From an uncultured Rhodospirillales bacterium (GTDB lineage Bacteria > Pseudomonadota > Alphaproteobacteria > Acetobacterales > Acetobacteraceae), in the NCBI GenBank assembly GCA_903924855.1, contig CAIYCW010000031.1, positions 1-32,056 of the forward strand: a DNA stretch of 32,056 bases, written 5' to 3'. A program made the translations under genes and the position numbers. Positions 30,282 to 32,056 of the stretch are shown here, one piece after another. Every line of letters starts with the position of its first letter. Within the stretch, counting starts at the first letter, position 1. Under the pieces are notes generated by a model that was not told where the DNA came from, made no database searches, and saw only the letters and a list, made by a program, of their open reading frames with translations.

Positions 30282-31868
30282 TCAGCCTTTCTGCACGTTC
30301 CAGAACAGCGGGACCGGGCCTTTCAGATGGCCGGTGAGGTTCCGGCGCCAGGCAGCACTTTGGAAATACTGGCCGAGCGGGATGTAGTTCGCGTTGGCAA
30401 ACACCTCCGCCTGGATCTGTGCGCACAGCGACTTGCGTTCGGCCGGGTCGGTTGCGTCGAGCCACGCGTCGCGCAGCTGTTCGATCTTGGCGTCCGTGGG
30501 CCAGCCGAACCAGGCCGCCCCGCCATTGCCGCGAATGGCCGGAGCACTCAGCGGGTCGAGATAGTCAACCGCGGGGAAGGACGTGCAGAACAGCGACCAG
30601 CCGCCCTTGTCCAGCGGGTCCTTCTTCGCGCGCCGCTGCACCACCGTGCCCCAGTCTGTTGTCTGGTCGTCAATGTTCAGGCCGATCGCCTTCAACTGGC
30701 TGGCCACCACCTGGGACATCGCATCGTAGAAGGGCTGATCGGTCGGGTGCATCAGCACGATCTTCTCGCCATCATAGCCGGAGGCCTTGACCATGGCGCG
30801 CAGCTCAGCCTGGTTTTTGCGCCCGCCCAGCCGGTCCATCCCGGCCTCGTTGGCAGAGGCGGTGCCAGGCAGGAAACAGCCGATCGGGGCGTTGTAGGTG
30901 CTGGCATCATCGCCCATGAAGGATTGCACCACCTCCACCGGGTTGATCGCGGCCAAGATCGCCTGGCGCAGTGCCTGGTTGGTGGTGGGGCCTTGCAGAT
31001 GGTTCGGCCGCAGCACCGGGTAGAGGCCATACGGGTCCAGCCGTGAGACCAGCACATTGGGCGAACGCTGCAGCTGCGGCAGCAGATCGACGATCGGGAT
31101 CTCCAGCCAGTCGACCTCACCGGTCATCAACGCGTTGGCGGCGGTGGCCTGGTCAGGGATGATCCGCCACTCGACGCGGTCCACCAAAGCGCGCTTGGCG
31201 CCGGCGGTGAAGCTCGGCGCTTCGTTGCGGGGCTGATAGGCCTCAAACCGCGCGAACACGGCGCGGTTGCCGTCCGCATATTCGTCCTTCACGAAGCGGA
31301 ACGGGCCGCTGCCCACCACCTCGGTGATCTGGGTGAAGGCATCGATGTTGGCAATGCGCTCGGGCATGATGAAGGGCGGGCTGGGCTGCGTCTTGGCAAG
31401 CGCGAAGGGCAGCGCCGCAAAGGGTTTCTTCAGCCGGAACACCAAAGTACGGTCATCCGGGGTTTCGAGCGCCTCGGTGCGTTCGGCCACCGTCTGTCCC
31501 AGCGCGTCGCGCTTCATCCAACGCCGCAACGACGCGGCACAGTCACGCGCCAACACCTTGCTGCCGTCATGGAAGGTCAGCCCCTCGCGCAGGACCATGG
31601 TCCAACGCTTGCCATCCTCCTCCACCTTGTCCTGGCTGATCATCTGCGGCCGCGGCGTCAAACGCTCATCAAGACCATACAGCGTCTCGAAGACCAGAAA
31701 GCCGTAATTGCGGGTGACCGTCGCCGTGGTCCAGATCGGATCCAAACTCGTGAGATTGGCCTGCGGCACAAACACCAGCGTGCGCGCCGAAGCCGGCTGG
31801 GCAATGGCGGGACAGGCCAGGGCCGCGGCCGAGGCGGCGCCAGCGGCAAGAAAGTGACGGCGCTCCAT
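30282..31868 (-). CDS. ABC transporter substrate-binding protein, peptide/nickel (SBP family 5) type, 528 aa
   Basis: The N-terminus MERRHFLAAGAASAAALACP has a twin-arginine-like motif (RRHFL) and a cleavable hydrophobic stretch ending near AIAQPASA, so export by Tat is likely. The mature protein fits the DppA/OppA-type family 5: LVFVPQANLTSLDPIWTTAT, LVFETLYGLDERLTPRPQMI, TFHDGSKVLARDCAASLRRW, GSGPFRFVKDEYADGNRAVF, TNQALRQAILAAINPVEVVQ and DYLDPLSAPAIRGNGG. The ligand may be a peptide or another small solute. ATG 31868 has GGAGGAG upstream; the longer frame to 32033 runs through element R3. No permease or ATPase gene lies downstream, where R2 and the convergent LysR follow, so it is an orphan unless partners lie beyond the window. 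Confidence 0.92.
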   Translation of the reverse strand: MERRHFLAAGAASAAALACPAIAQPASARTLVFVPQANLTSLDPIWTTATVTRNYGFLVFETLYGLDERLTPRPQMISQDKVEEDGKRWTMVLREGLTFHDGSKVLARDCAASLRRWMKRDALGQTVAERTEALETPDDRTLVFRLKKPFAALPFALAKTQPSPPFIMPERIANIDAFTQITEVVGSGPFRFVKDEYADGNRAVFARFEAYQPRNEAPSFTAGAKRALVDRVEWRIIPDQATAANALMTGEVDWLEIPIVDLLPQLQRSPNVLVSRLDPYGLYPVLRPNHLQGPTTNQALRQAILAAINPVEVVQSFMGDDASTYNAPIGCFLPGTASANEAGMDRLGGRKNQAELRAMVKASGYDGEKIVLMHPTDQPFYDAMSQVVASQLKAIGLNIDDQTTDWGTVVQRRAKKDPLDKGGWSLFCTSFPAVDYLDPLSAPAIRGNGGAAWFGWPTDAKIEQLRDAWLDATDPAERKSLCAQIQAEVFANANYIPLGQYFQSAAWRRNLTGHLKGPVPLFWNVQKG

Positions 31869-31976
31869 GGGGGCTCTCCTCCAGTTTTTTTTGAAGGTTA
31901 CCCAAAAACCAGCCCCCCTGTCACATCCGCCCTGCCCGCGCACTGTCCGTCGGCGCTGGCGTGGGTGGGGACGCGC
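31869..31976. other. Upstream region of the solute-binding-protein gene
   Basis: About 108 bases between the ATG at 31868 (-) and element R3. It includes the ribosome-binding site and a run of eight or more T on the plus strand near 31885. No clear promoter hexamers were found by eye and no ORF or RNA gene is supported. Confidence 0.3.
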
Positions 31977-32056
31977 AAGGCAAGGCGGGGGGCTTTGCCC
32001 CCTCGACCCCCAGCAGGGGCCGAGCCCCTGCACCTCGGTTTATCGAAGGTCTCACG
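31977..32056. repeat. Palindromic repeat element R3, cut by the window end
   Basis: Bases 31982-32037 are the exact reverse complement of 30196-30251 in R2, including both hairpins (GGGGGCTTTGCCCCC and GCAGGGGCCGAGCCCCTGC). They are followed by AAGGTCTCACG, matching the beginning of the R2 inner arm, so the centre and second half of the element lie outside the window. Confidence 0.85.

Noticed and set aside
30282..31868. Composite transposon formed by the inverted repeats around the solute-binding-protein gene
   Set aside because: No transposase or target-site duplication seen; the same element family also occurs singly at R1. Kept only as a possible inversion/recombination substrate.

Overview
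The window is very GC-rich, densely packed chromosomal DNA. Gene content (PcaIJ-type CoA transferase, a Liv-type ABC operon, fumarylacetoacetase, UdgX, short LpoA) and a GTTC-N7-GTTC LexA-type box point to an alphaproteobacterium, plausibly Rhodospirillales/Acetobacteraceae. That placement is an inference; no rRNA or tRNA is present to test it. No transposase, phage gene or CRISPR array was seen.

Layout. (1) 1-4304: a truncated PAS-GGDEF gene (-), a small orphan (+), a coupled glycosyltransferase-like/FemAB-like pair (-) and rsmI (-). (2) 4244-9676 (+): a compact directon of a short LpoA/LppC-type lipoprotein, a PhoR-type kinase, a MAPEG-type membrane protein, CoA-transferase subunits A and B and an EamA exporter. 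Nearly every junction overlaps by 4 bp. The lpoA start overlaps the divergent rsmI start by 61 bp. (3) 9696-13352: a small orphan (-), recQ (+), a small membrane-anchored protein (-) and exonuclease III (-), with a 14-bp tandem repeat exactly at the recQ convergent junction. (4) 13523-15376: an exported, outer-membrane-like orphan of about 617 residues behind an AT-rich leader. (5) 15443-19913: a complete branched-chain amino-acid/amide ABC transporter (livK-H-M-G-F) with an intrinsic terminator/attenuator between livK and livH. (6) 19967-22890 (-): a three-gene operon of radical SAM/helix-hairpin-helix protein, DUF4130-UdgX fusion and DUF427 protein, with one-base gaps and a LexA-type box just upstream. 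(7) 22990-24768: an S9 prolyl-oligopeptidase-type peptidase. (8) 25013-29006 (-): DoxX, LigB/DODA-type extradiol dioxygenase, DHA2-type MFS transporter and fumarylacetoacetase, divergent from a LysR regulator (29115-30044). (9) 30282-31868 (-): an orphan peptide-type ABC solute-binding protein with a Tat-like signal.

Three intergenic stretches (about 24770-25012, 30050-30255 and 31977 to the window end) hold related, large, imperfect palindromes made of nested GC hairpins. Two of them share a perfect 56-bp inverted repeat that brackets the last gene.

The most interesting system is region 6: a probable SOS-controlled DNA-repair cassette. UdgX enzymes are known to bond covalently to uracil-DNA, while the DUF4130 and radical SAM partners have, as far as I know, no established biochemical role.
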